The notes under the pieces: model-generated | Seen by the model: only the letters and a program-made list of their open reading frames with translations | The model's database searches: none | Told to the model about the DNA's origin: nothing | Made by a program: the position numbers and the translations under genes | Shown: in pieces, positions 7,822-14,518 of the stretch | How positions within the stretch are numbered: the stretch's first letter is position 1 | How the letters are laid out: each line of letters opens with the position of its first letter | NCBI GenBank assembly: GCA_030044325.1 | Contig: JASHWA010000558.1 | Span: 1-31,433 of the forward strand | Reading direction: 5' to 3' | Length of the DNA stretch: 31,433 nucleotides | DNA from: Bryobacteraceae bacterium | GTDB taxonomy: Bacteria; Acidobacteriota; Terriglobia; Bryobacterales; Bryobacteraceae

Positions 7822-9009
7822 ATGAAAATCCCGGTTTACATGGATAACCATGCAACCACGCCGCTCGATCCGCGCGTGTTCGATGCGATGCGCCCGTATT
7901 TCGCGGAAATTTTCGGCAACGCGGCCAGCCGCAGCCACAGCTTCGGATGGCGCGCGGCGGACGGGGTGGAGAAGGCGCGGAAGCAGGTGGCGGAGCTGAT
8001 CGGCGCTTCGCCCAAAGAGGTCATTTTTACGAGCGGCGCGACCGAATCGAACAATCTGGCGCTCAAGGGCGTCGCGGAAGCGTACGCGAGCAGAGGCGAT
8101 CACATCGTCACCGCGGCGACCGAGCACAAGGCGATTCTCGATACGTTGAAACATCTTGAAAAGGGCGGGATTCGCGTCACCTATCTCGCGGTCGAGAAAA
8201 GCGGGCTGATCGATCTTGAAAAATTCCGCGGCGCGCTCACCGATTCGACCATCCTGGCGAGCGTCATGTACGCCAACAACGAAATCGGCGTGATCCAGAA
8301 TATTCGCGAGATGGGGAAAATCGCGAAAGAGCGCGGCGTGCTGTTCCATACCGACGCGGCGCAGGCGATCGGAAAAATTCCGGTGGATGTTGCGGCGGAC
8401 AATATCGATCTGTTGTCGATCAGCGGGCACAAGATGTACGGGCCCAAGGGCATCGGCGCGCTGTACGTGCGCTCGCGCGATCCACGGGTCGAGATCGCGG
8501 CGCAGATGGACGGAGGCGGGCACGAGCGCGGGCTGCGCAGCGGGACGCTCAACGTGGCGGGGATCGTCGGGCTGGGCGCGGCCTCGGCGATCGCGAAAAC
8601 GGAGATGCCCGGGGAGGCGAAGCGCATGGCGGCGATGCGCGATCGTTTGAAAGACCGGCTGCTCGCGGGGCTCGATCACATTGCGATCAACGGCGCGATG
8701 GATGCGCGGTTGCCGAACAATCTGAACGTCAGTTTCGGGTTCGTCGAAGGCGACGCGCTGCTCATGGGAATCAACGATGTCGCGGTGTCGAGCGGTTCGG
8801 CGTGCACTTCTGCGACCATCGAACCGAGCCACGTGATCAAAGCTCTGGGCGCGGGCGATGAGCTGGCGCATTCATCGATTCGCTTCGGGTTGGGAAGGTT
8901 CAACACGGACGAAGAGGTCGATTACGTGGCTTCGCGGGTGATCGAGGTGGTCGAAAAGCTGCGCGAGCTTTCGCCGCTTTACGACCTCGAAAAAAACAGC
9001 GGCGCGTAA
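7822..9009 (+). CDS. iscS: cysteine desulfurase (IscS/NifS)
   Basis: PLP-dependent enzyme that takes sulfur from cysteine, giving alanine and a persulfide used for Fe-S clusters and thio-modified tRNA. Its 395 residues match the family. K204 in SGHKMYGPKGIG binds PLP. C328 in SSGSACTSATIEPSHV is the persulfide cysteine in the long loop of class I (IscS-type) enzymes. H102 in ATEHKA stacks on the cofactor. It is translated right behind the Rrf2 regulator with one base between, so the pair is an operon. Scaffold genes (iscU, sufBCD) are not in the window. Confidence 0.95.
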   Translation: MKIPVYMDNHATTPLDPRVFDAMRPYFAEIFGNAASRSHSFGWRAADGVEKARKQVAELIGASPKEVIFTSGATESNNLALKGVAEAYASRGDHIVTAATEHKAILDTLKHLEKGGIRVTYLAVEKSGLIDLEKFRGALTDSTILASVMYANNEIGVIQNIREMGKIAKERGVLFHTDAAQAIGKIPVDVAADNIDLLSISGHKMYGPKGIGALYVRSRDPRVEIAAQMDGGGHERGLRSGTLNVAGIVGLGAASAIAKTEMPGEAKRMAAMRDRLKDRLLAGLDHIAINGAMDARLPNNLNVSFGFVEGDALLMGINDVAVSSGSACTSATIEPSHVIKALGAGDELAHSSIRFGLGRFNTDEEVDYVASRVIEVVEKLRELSPLYDLEKNSGA

Positions 9010-9016
9010 GGCGCGG

Positions 9017-9040
9017 CGGGGCGGGACCGTTCCGACCCCG
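9017..9040. terminator. hairpin between convergent iscS and marR
   Basis: CGGGG (9017-9021) and CCCCG (9036-9040), extended inward by GGA/TCC after a mismatch, form an imperfect hairpin in the 31-bp gap between convergent genes. There is no T-run on either strand, so a bidirectional terminator is plausible but not proven. Confidence 0.4.
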
Positions 9041-9514
9041 TCAGGATTCCAATCCCAGCGCGCTGTCGGTGAGTTGGCGGAGCAAGCGGGCGAGCGCCGC
9101 GATGTCCCTGTGACTCCACTCCTTGAGCATGGCGGTGAGGATTCGATCTCGCGCCTTGTCGATCGCCTCAGTCATGTGGCGGCCCTTTGGGGTGATCACC
9201 GCCTCCTGCACCCGTTTGTCGCTCTGCGCCCGATTGCGCCGGACCAGCGCAAGACTTTCGAGCTTCGCCAGCTGGCGGCTCACGGTGGTGTAGTCCCGGC
9301 CGACGCGATCGGCGAGATTCACGACGCCGACCGGGCCGAAGCGGTCGATCAGGACGAGCAACGGGAACAGCGCCCGATCGAGCGAGATTCCCGCCTCCTT
9401 GATCATCCGGGCATCGCGCTGGGGGCTATTCATGATGCCCACGAGATCGACCACGGCGCCGTAGATTTTTCGAATATCGGTCAGATGATTGTGCGCTGCT
9501 TGCCGTGAAGCCAT
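9041..9514 (-). CDS. MarR-family transcriptional repressor
   Basis: Winged-helix regulator, 157 residues from the ATG at 9514. A GTG 30 bp upstream is open but lies inside the operator repeat, so the ATG is preferred. The recognition helix and wing are seen in DRVGRDYTTVSRQLAKLES and RRNRAQSDKRVQEAVITPKG, with the usual D-x-R wing tip and the closing TPKG. MarR dimers usually repress a nearby gene until a phenolic or oxidising ligand binds. The flavin reductase gene lies 55 bp upstream on the same strand, and both are preceded by the same 13-bp sequence, so it probably controls both. Confidence 0.9.
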   Translation of the reverse strand: MASRQAAHNHLTDIRKIYGAVVDLVGIMNSPQRDARMIKEAGISLDRALFPLLVLIDRFGPVGVVNLADRVGRDYTTVSRQLAKLESLALVRRNRAQSDKRVQEAVITPKGRHMTEAIDKARDRILTAMLKEWSHRDIAALARLLRQLTDSALGLES

Positions 9515-9531
9515 CGGGGTCCGCGTGATAG

Positions 9532-9544
9532 GTGCATTATACAC
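9532..9544 (-). promoter_or_regulatory. MarR operator-like repeat, copy 1
   Basis: GTGCATTATACAC (plus strand) lies 18 bp before the marR start and is flanked by direct repeats CGTGATAG (9524-9531 and 9544-9551). On the minus strand it contains a perfect TATAAT, so a bound repressor would cover a -10 box. No good -35 box is seen. Confidence 0.55.
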
Positions 9545-9568
9545 GTGATAGCGATGCGATCGAGCCTT

Positions 9569-10162
9569 CTATAGGAGCCAGGACCACCATCTCCGCGAGG
9601 CGGTGCGTTGCAATCGCACCTGTAACTGGGAAAACGCTTTCCGGACTTTTTTCTCCTGTTTGCCGAACTGGGCGGCAGGGTCGATGGCGCCGGTGTTGGC
9701 TTTAATCTGATCGAGGGTCAGCCGAAATCCGGGCCGGATGCGGACTGGACGCATGTTCAGCCCTTTCAGGACCTGCCGCAGCTGGCGGCTGCACTTGCTG
9801 CCCTCATGGCCGCCATAGGTGACGATCATGGCGGGTTTGCCCGACCATTCCTGGTAAAGGTGGTCGAGCGCATTTTTCAGAGGCGCGGGATAGCCCCAGT
9901 TGTATTGTGGGGTCACAAACACGAAGGCCTGAGCTTCGGAGATCTTCCGGCTCCAGGCTCGAGTGTGTTCGAAGGCATAGCCGCCCAGCGCGGGTATGCC
10001 GGGCTCGTCGTCCATGGGCAAGGGCCAGTCCTTAAGATCCACTACCTCGAACTGCGCGCCGATGGCTTGACTGCCGATGTGCGCGACCCATGCGGCGATC
10101 CGCGGTCCGATGCGTCGTGTCCGCGTGCTGCCGATGATGACCAGGATCTTATCTGAGTGCAT
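9569..10162 (-). CDS. NADPH-dependent FMN reductase family flavoprotein
   Basis: Flavodoxin-fold reductase, about 197 residues from the ATG at 10162. The first strand and phosphate loop read KILVIIGSTRTRRIG, near the start, and the signature TPQYNWGYPAPLKNALDHL matches the PF03358 family (consensus TPEYN-S-PAPLKNA). These cytoplasmic enzymes use NAD(P)H to reduce FMN, quinones, azo dyes or chromate. The C-terminus is basic and unusual (RTASRRWWSWLL). It is paired with a MarR gene downstream on the same strand, a common layout for quinone or oxidant defence. Upstream ATGs at 10171 and 10219 would add residues with no family match. Confidence 0.88.
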   Translation of the reverse strand: MHSDKILVIIGSTRTRRIGPRIAAWVAHIGSQAIGAQFEVVDLKDWPLPMDDEPGIPALGGYAFEHTRAWSRKISEAQAFVFVTPQYNWGYPAPLKNALDHLYQEWSGKPAMIVTYGGHEGSKCSRQLRQVLKGLNMRPVRIRPGFRLTLDQIKANTGAIDPAAQFGKQEKKVRKAFSQLQVRLQRTASRRWWSWLL

Positions 10163-10169
10163 TATACAC
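10157..10169 (-). promoter_or_regulatory. MarR operator-like repeat, copy 2
   Basis: An identical copy of GTGCATTATACAC lies at the start codon of the flavin reductase gene, overlapping it. Binding here would block both transcription start and early elongation. Confidence 0.55.
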
Positions 10170-10171
10170 AT

Positions 10172-10201
10172 ATTGTGACGGAACCCAAGCATGCATGTAA
10201 A
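10172..10201 (-). promoter_or_regulatory. candidate promoter of the flavin reductase gene
   Basis: On the minus strand, TTTACA (10201-10196), an 18-bp spacer and CACAAT (10177-10172) lie between two operator-like palindromes. This predicts a start point close to or at the ATG, so the message may be nearly leaderless. The match is moderate. Confidence 0.35.
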
Positions 10202-10202
10202 G

Positions 10203-10215
10203 GTGCAAAATGCAC
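10203..10215 (-). promoter_or_regulatory. MarR operator-like palindrome, copy 3
   Basis: GTGCAAAATGCAC is a perfect 5+5 palindrome with an AAA centre. It shares GTGCA...CAC with copies 1 and 2, and its centre is 46 bp from copy 2. It covers the region just upstream of the candidate -35 box. Confidence 0.5.
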
Positions 10216-10247
10216 TCATTGCGCGCCCGATTCGCCGGACGATGAAG

Positions 10248-10670
10248 TTACGCGATGTTGAACAAATGCTTGCGCCGCTCGATCCACTCTTGGCTGGTGC
10301 ACAATCGGGGGCCGACTTCGATCAGGCGCGGCAGCAGATAAAACAGCGCCTGCGGGGTCCATTTTTGGCCGTCGCGCGTGCGGCAGCCGCGGGCGTTGAT
10401 GACCTGGGCGGCTTGCGACAGCGGACCGTCCTGGACGATGGTCTCCATCATGAGCACCAGCACCTGCATCTCGTCGGGATTTTCTTCCAGGCGCCGGCAG
10501 TCGCTTGCGACGCGCAGGCCGAAGGGGACATCCTCGACGGAGGGGCTCGAGGGAGCGCCGCGCTCCCACTCGACCGCGACCAGGCGCCAGCCTTCGGCGG
10601 TTTTTTGGTTGAAATAATCCGCGGAGGGCGCCGTGGAGAAGAAATCGCGCACACGCTCGAGCTTGGGCAT
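10248..10670 (-). CDS. uncharacterised protein with DUF4177-like and recombinase-like segments
   Basis: A 140-residue soluble protein of unknown function. Near the N-terminus, YFNQKTAEGWRLVAVEWERG (19-38) resembles the DUF4177 core (L-x-x-x-A-x-E-GW-x-LVAV). The second half (about 82-120, with INARGCRTRDGQKWTPQALF) resembles the helical segment after the catalytic domain of serine recombinases that helps hold DNA. No catalytic recombinase domain is present. The gene stands downstream of the DUF4115 gene on the same strand after about 97 bp, and may or may not be cotranscribed with it. The name rests on these two weak similarities only. Confidence 0.65.
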   Translation of the reverse strand: MPKLERVRDFFSTAPSADYFNQKTAEGWRLVAVEWERGAPSSPSVEDVPFGLRVASDCRRLEENPDEMQVLVLMMETIVQDGPLSQAAQVINARGCRTRDGQKWTPQALFYLLPRLIEVGPRLCTSQEWIERRKHLFNIA

Positions 10671-10767
10671 GCTGTCGCGAGAAGCAATCAGCCTGCCAGC
10701 GTATGTTCATGAGAGACGGCGCGGGACCAGTCGGGGATTGTCCGCTAATGGGACGATGCCCGGATGT

Positions 10768-11946
10768 CTACTCCAGGGACGAAATCGTGAATTTGCCGTC
10801 TTTGAACGCGATCTGGCGCACTTTTCCGCGCGGCCCGATGGCGCCCAGAGGTTTCCCGTTCAGCTTGACCAGCAACCCGCCAGCATTTCCTGTGCGCAGC
10901 ATCACGGGTCCGTCGACGTCGAGCGTGCGAGGCTTCCCCGGCTCGATCACGCCCACCGCCAGACGATCGCCGTCCGGATCGGTGACCGAGATCCATGCAG
11001 GCTCGGAAGCTTCGATTTCGATGCGCATGGGCGCGGGCCGAGGAGTTTCGGCGGGAGCCGCCGCGACGGGCGCGGCGGGCGCGATGGGCGCGGACGGAAC
11101 CGGGGACTTGGCGATCACCGCCTCCGCCGGCCGGGCCGGCCACAAGCGCCAGCTTGCGAAGATGGCGGCGACGCCGAGCGCACCGGCAATGGCAGCCAGC
11201 GCCCATCTGGGCGCGCGTTTTTTCGCGACCGGAGCGGCGGCGAGCACCACCGGCGACGCGCGCTCGATCTGGTGCGCCGCCTGGTCGCAAAAATTTTCGA
11301 CGGCGCCCAGCAGGTTGCGAAAACTTTGTTCGGTCATGGCGGACTGGGAGCGCAGGTCGCCGATCATCGCCGAATGCTGGTCCACTTTGCTTTCGACGCG
11401 AGCCAAGCGCTCCGCCAGATCGCCCTCGCTTTCGCGCCCTGCGCGCCGGAACAGGCGCGAGCCGGAATCCGTCACGGCGGGCAGATGCGACCCTCCCTCC
11501 TGTTCGGCCGCGCCGATCAAGAGCTGCATCTCTTCGGCGATGCGCAGCGCGTCGCGGCGCGAAAGGCAGCGCCATTCCTCCGGCTCCGCGGCGGCCGAAC
11601 CCGCGCCGAACAGGCCGAAGCCGATCAACTCGTCTTCGTCGATCGCGTCGGTGATGCGGGCGAATTGCGCGATGGTCGCGCGGCGCAGGGGGGTGGTTCC
11701 GTCGAACGCAGCGTAGAACGAGGCCACCTGCTCGGCGGTCACCGGCCCCACGAATTCGGCGGTGAAATTCAGCGCTTCGTGATCGAAATCGAATCCCAGC
11801 CACTCGCCTTTCGACGCATCGACCTTGACGTCGTCGCCGAGCATCAGAAGGAATTTGCGCGCCTCTTCGACAACGCTCGCAAGCTTGTGCAGCGGCACGC
11901 CCGCACCGCCGCGGCTCAGCTCAACGCGAACCCGCAGCCGCGCCAT
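10768..11946 (-). CDS. single-pass membrane protein with RodZ-type C-terminal domain (DUF4115)
   Basis: A 392-residue protein with four parts. The unrecognised N-terminal domain (1-150) has acidic segments. A heptad-like stretch (about 171-230) is probably a coiled coil. One transmembrane helix (about 248-267) is preceded by basic residues, giving a cytoplasmic N-terminus. After a Pro/Ala linker comes an outside domain (about 309-384) that matches the RodZ C-terminal DUF4115 pattern (SEPAWISVTD, GNAGGLLVKLNGKPLGAIG). RodZ links MreB to the wall machinery through an N-terminal helix-turn-helix, which is absent here. The gene overlaps the upstream TPR gene by 26 bp, so the two products probably act together. 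A cell-envelope role is inference. Confidence 0.75.
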   Translation of the reverse strand: MARLRVRVELSRGGAGVPLHKLASVVEEARKFLLMLGDDVKVDASKGEWLGFDFDHEALNFTAEFVGPVTAEQVASFYAAFDGTTPLRRATIAQFARITDAIDEDELIGFGLFGAGSAAAEPEEWRCLSRRDALRIAEEMQLLIGAAEQEGGSHLPAVTDSGSRLFRRAGRESEGDLAERLARVESKVDQHSAMIGDLRSQSAMTEQSFRNLLGAVENFCDQAAHQIERASPVVLAAAPVAKKRAPRWALAAIAGALGVAAIFASWRLWPARPAEAVIAKSPVPSAPIAPAAPVAAAPAETPRPAPMRIEIEASEPAWISVTDPDGDRLAVGVIEPGKPRTLDVDGPVMLRTGNAGGLLVKLNGKPLGAIGPRGKVRQIAFKDGKFTISSLE

Positions 11947-12424
11947 TTTGTCCCCCGACCGGCTCCGCCCTGAGGCGATCGGCCATGTACCCGCTCAAAC
12001 GATACTGAATCGCGCCTTCGCTCGCCGGCGCGGGCCGGCCGTCGATGCGCGCGAAATACGAAGCGGCCGACGCGAACTCGCGCCGCTCGACGGCCACCAC
12101 CAGCAGAGCCTGCCATGCGACGATCGAATCCGGGTCCATTTGAAGCAGCCGGCGCGCGTAGCGCTCGACGCGTTCGAGATCGAATTTTTCGATCGCCAGC
12201 GCCACCAGGTTGGCGAGCGCCTCGGGCTGCGCCATCTGCTCGAGGACGCGGAGATACGCCGCTTCGGCCTCATCCAGGCGCCCCAGCAGTTGCAGCGCGA
12301 CGGCCCGGCCGAACCACCCGCGCCGGTCATCGCAAGCTTCAAAACAGGCGAGCGCCTCGTTCACCCGATTCTGATCGAGCAGCCGCGCGCCCGCGCTCAC
12401 CGCATCCGGAATCATCGCAGCCAT
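11921..12424 (-). CDS. TPR-repeat protein
   Basis: A 167-residue, helix-rich protein with about three tetratricopeptide-like repeats. The clearest are ALACFEACDDRRGWFGRAVA, LGRLDEAEAAYLRVLEQ and FDLERVERYARRLLQMDPDS, each with the alanine/glycine and aromatic spacing of the fold. There is no signal peptide or membrane helix. TPR proteins are scaffolds for protein contacts. The 3' end overlaps the DUF4115 membrane-protein gene by 26 bp, and a tiny ORF overlaps its start, so the three form one minus-strand operon. The C-terminal tail (VGGQNGAAAGSR) is low complexity. Confidence 0.75.
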   Translation of the reverse strand: MAAMIPDAVSAGARLLDQNRVNEALACFEACDDRRGWFGRAVALQLLGRLDEAEAAYLRVLEQMAQPEALANLVALAIEKFDLERVERYARRLLQMDPDSIVAWQALLVVAVERREFASAASYFARIDGRPAPASEGAIQYRLSGYMADRLRAEPVGGQNGAAAGSR

Positions 12425-12528
12425 CCTTTGAACCTTTTATTGAGGCGATCGAAAAGCGACGAATCGATGGTGTTGAAGGACGGCGCGGTGATGTGACGTA
12501 CAGGACGCTCCATTCTCGGCACGACCAT
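12412..12528 (-). CDS. possible 38-residue protein leading the TPR operon
   Basis: A short frame that starts at ATG 12528, has AGGAGG at 12546-12541, and ends 13 bp inside the TPR gene. The reading frame is open further upstream to 12645, but the predicted transcription start near 12644 rules that out. The product ends in IDSSLFDRLNKRFKGWLR, a basic amphipathic-looking helix that could touch a membrane or a partner. I recognise no family. Coupled translation with the TPR gene is likely if it is real. The alternative is that it is only leader sequence. Confidence 0.4.
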   Translation of the reverse strand: MVVPRMERPVRHITAPSFNTIDSSLFDRLNKRFKGWLR

Positions 12529-12650
12529 CTCCCATTCCTGCCTCCTGGGTTCGGATATGGGTTCCGACAGAAATTCCCATGTAACGGGAAAACACAGGTT
12601 TATCCGGTGGAAACTGGTAATTCTAGAGGTACTGATTTGCGGCAAGGTCG

Positions 12651-12679
12651 ATTGTAACCGAGTTATGGACTACGGTCAA
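12651..12679 (-). promoter_or_regulatory. sigma70-type promoter for the TPR/DUF4115 operon
   Basis: On the minus strand TTGACC (12679-12674), a 17-bp spacer and TACAAT (12656-12651) form a strong promoter, five of six matches in each box. The predicted start near 12644 gives a leader of about 115 nt before the small ORF. Confidence 0.7.
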
Positions 12680-12695
12680 TCGCTTAGTGTCGTAT

Positions 12696-12713
12696 ACCGG
12701 GGTATAATCCGGT
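12696..12713 (+). promoter_or_regulatory. inverted repeat around a TATAAT box
   Basis: ACCGG (12696-12700) and CCGGT (12709-12713) flank TATAAT (12703-12708), 35 bp before the GTG of the next gene. This looks like a -10 box inside an operator. No convincing -35 box is seen at 16-18 bp, so an activator or extra-sigma promoter is possible. Confidence 0.4.
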
Positions 12714-12742
12714 TAGGGCCGAAAGAGATTTAAGGACGCGCA

Positions 12743-13096
12743 GTGGCATCGCGCAAAAATCCTGAAAATAAACCGGAACCGACGCAAGAGCCCATCAGCC
12801 AAGCCGCCGAGAAGGCGAGTCTGGTCATTCGTGGCCTTCAATCGCGTCTTCGAACGCGTGCTACCGAGCAGGAAGAATCTTCAGAAGACCTGGAGCGCCA
12901 ATTGCAGCAATACTTTGCGACTTCTCTTACGCCTTCCCAGCGCGGAACAATTCTCGACGAGCTGCGCGAGCGCGTAGTCGATCGCGTCACAGAGCGGATT
13001 CTGCGCCACTGGGAGCAGAACAACGCGCTTCAAGACGAAGTGATCGAGCGGCTGATCGATCGAGTACTCGAACGCCTGGGAGCTTCAGTACAGTAA
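12743..13096 (+). CDS. uncharacterised helical protein
   Basis: A 117-residue, highly charged soluble protein of unknown function. The first 25 residues are polar and proline-rich (NKPEPTQEPIS). The rest is predicted helical, with repeated patterns such as LDELRERVVDRVTERIL and LQDEVIERLIDRVLERLG that suggest a coiled coil or helical bundle. The GTG start is supported by AAGGA six bases upstream. It stands 45 bp before a zinc anti-sigma protein on the same strand and probably shares its transcript. I see no enzyme or DNA-binding motif. Confidence 0.7.
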   Translation: MASRKNPENKPEPTQEPISQAAEKASLVIRGLQSRLRTRATEQEESSEDLERQLQQYFATSLTPSQRGTILDELRERVVDRVTERILRHWEQNNALQDEVIERLIDRVLERLGASVQ

Positions 13097-13141
13097 GGGC
13101 TTGCGCGCCGCCCCTGCTACTGAATACGCTCAAATCGGTCG

Positions 13142-13483
13142 ATGATTTTCATGAACCCGTCTGTACGCGGCGCGCAGGAAATGGACCATGGCTATATCGA
13201 CCGGCACTCGCTCGCCCAGCGGTACCTTGAAAACGCGCTTTCAGCGGAGGAACGCGCGGCGTTCGAAGCGCACCTGGTGGATTGCCAGGAGTGCACGGAC
13301 CGGCTGCTGCTGGCCGAGATGTTCCATGCGCGCCAGGCGAACGGGACCGAACCGTCGGCGAAGCTGATTGTGCGGCTGAAGCCGTGGCAGCTCGCAACGC
13401 TGTTAATCACCGGACTGCTGCTGCTGGCTCTGCTGCTGGCGATTCCGTCCTTTGTGCTTCCCGTTTTTCTGCGCTGGCGGTGA
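13142..13483 (+). CDS. zinc anti-sigma (ZAS/zf-HC2) membrane protein
   Basis: A 113-residue protein with the anti-sigma zinc motif H44-x3-C48-x2-C51 (HLVDCQEC), preceded by the usual helix (YLENALSAEERAAFEAHL), and one transmembrane helix (about 85-109) near the C-terminus with almost no outside domain. ZAS proteins hold an ECF sigma factor at the membrane and release it on a signal, but no sigma gene is adjacent. Its short tail means any signal would be sensed at the membrane or inside the cell. ATG 13142 is the longest start; 13151 and 13181 are alternatives that keep the zinc motif. The 3' end overlaps the convergent PAS gene by 77 bp. Confidence 0.8.
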   Translation: MIFMNPSVRGAQEMDHGYIDRHSLAQRYLENALSAEERAAFEAHLVDCQECTDRLLLAEMFHARQANGTEPSAKLIVRLKPWQLATLLITGLLLLALLLAIPSFVLPVFLRWR

Positions 13484-13946
13484 GCTTGCGAAGCCGCTGT
13501 TCGAGCTCGTGCAGGCGGGTGCGATCGTCCACCAGGCAATGGTGGCCGACGAAGCGCATATGGTGATCGTGCACCGGCACCAGGCGCACGTTCAGCCATA
13601 GCGGAGAGCCGTCGGCACGCTCGCCCGGCGAGTCGAAAGCGATGGAGCCCATCAGCAGCATCTGGCTATATTGATTGCGGACGCGATCGTGCTCGCCGCC
13701 GGGAAACATTTTGTACCACTCGCGTCCCGCCAAATCGCGCGGCGCGATGTTGAACGTCCGGGCGAAGGACTGATTGACCGAGCCGAAGGTCCCGTCGGCG
13801 CGCACCCAGGCGACGCCGGATTGCACGTGATCGATGGCGATGTTCTTCGAATACAGCTCGTCATCGAGCGGTTTCTGGCGTTTGCGGGTTCTTCTGAGAG
13901 CTATGGTGAGAAACGTCGCTAAGCCCAGCAGGTACAACCAGAACAT
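13407..13946 (-). CDS. membrane-anchored PAS-domain protein
   Basis: A 179-residue protein with an N-terminal membrane anchor (WLYLLGLATFLTIALRR, about 3-19), then one PAS domain (about 35-145) seen in SGVAWVRADGTFGSVNQSFARTFN and the later WLNVRLVPVHD strand. It ends in a short coiled coil (ELEQRLRKLTASAEKREAQR) with an Ala/Pro tail and no kinase, cyclase or other output domain. PAS domains bind ligands or partners and usually pass signals through such coils, so this may be a sensor subunit that works with a separate partner. Its last 77 bp run antisense to the ZAS gene. Confidence 0.8.
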   Translation of the reverse strand: MFWLYLLGLATFLTIALRRTRKRQKPLDDELYSKNIAIDHVQSGVAWVRADGTFGSVNQSFARTFNIAPRDLAGREWYKMFPGGEHDRVRNQYSQMLLMGSIAFDSPGERADGSPLWLNVRLVPVHDHHMRFVGHHCLVDDRTRLHELEQRLRKLTASAEKREAQRTESPAAEPAAAVR

Positions 13947-13971
13947 ACACTCGCTCCAGCACTCATATCGT

Positions 13972-13985
13972 CCGCGGCGCCGCGG
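13972..13985. repeat. 14-bp GC-rich palindrome
   Basis: CCGCGGCGCCGCGG is a perfect palindrome in the gap between the SnoaL-like gene and the PAS gene start. It could form a hairpin at the 3' end of the SnoaL-like transcript, but there is no T-run. Confidence 0.3.
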
Positions 13986-14035
13986 GTATTACGTAAGTGA
14001 GGTGGATCAACGCTGCGAAAACCCCAAAAAGTGCT

Positions 14036-14509
14036 TTAGCGATGCTTTCGCTCGCCGGGGTCGCCGACCGTGTGGGGTGCGCAATTTTCGGTTTCGGCGG
14101 TATATTCGATCTGGCTGATTTTCCAGCCCGCCTCGGTCTTCGCCAGCATGAACGCGTCGATCCCGCAGTGGCCGAACTTGCTGTCGACGTAAACGTCGTA
14201 ATCGGCCCACACCGTCGCGATCCGGCCCCGGACCAGAACGGTCGGATTGTAGATGCGCTCGACAATGCGGGCGGGATTCGATGCGATGCGCCGCGCGAAA
14301 TCGGCGGGCGCAATCGGCGTCGAGATTTTGTCGCCCTGCGCGGCGATCAGCTTCGCGTCGGCGGTCATCGCGGCTGCGATTTCGCCGGCATTCTTGGCGG
14401 ACATCGCCGCGAACAACCTGTTGACAGCGGCAACCACGTCATCTTTATCGCTTTGATCCGCGGCGGAGGCGAACAAAGCGCAGGCAGCCAGCACGGAGAG
14501 CAGACGCAT
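14036..14509 (-). CDS. secreted SnoaL/NTF2-like (DUF4440-type) protein
   Basis: A 157-residue protein with a signal peptide (MRLLSVLAACALFASA) and an NTF2-like cone fold. The helix VVAAVNRLFAAMSAKNAGEI and strands such as TVLVRGRIATVWADYDVYVD and WKISQIEY are typical of the DUF4440/SnoaL group. Members include isomerases and small-ligand binders; many have no known activity. Export to the periplasm or outside is predicted. It lies 9 bp behind the FhuF-C-like gene on the same strand, so the two are probably cotranscribed. Confidence 0.8.
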   Translation of the reverse strand: MRLLSVLAACALFASAADQSDKDDVVAAVNRLFAAMSAKNAGEIAAAMTADAKLIAAQGDKISTPIAPADFARRIASNPARIVERIYNPTVLVRGRIATVWADYDVYVDSKFGHCGIDAFMLAKTEAGWKISQIEYTAETENCAPHTVGDPGERKHR

Positions 14510-14518
14510 AGACCGATT

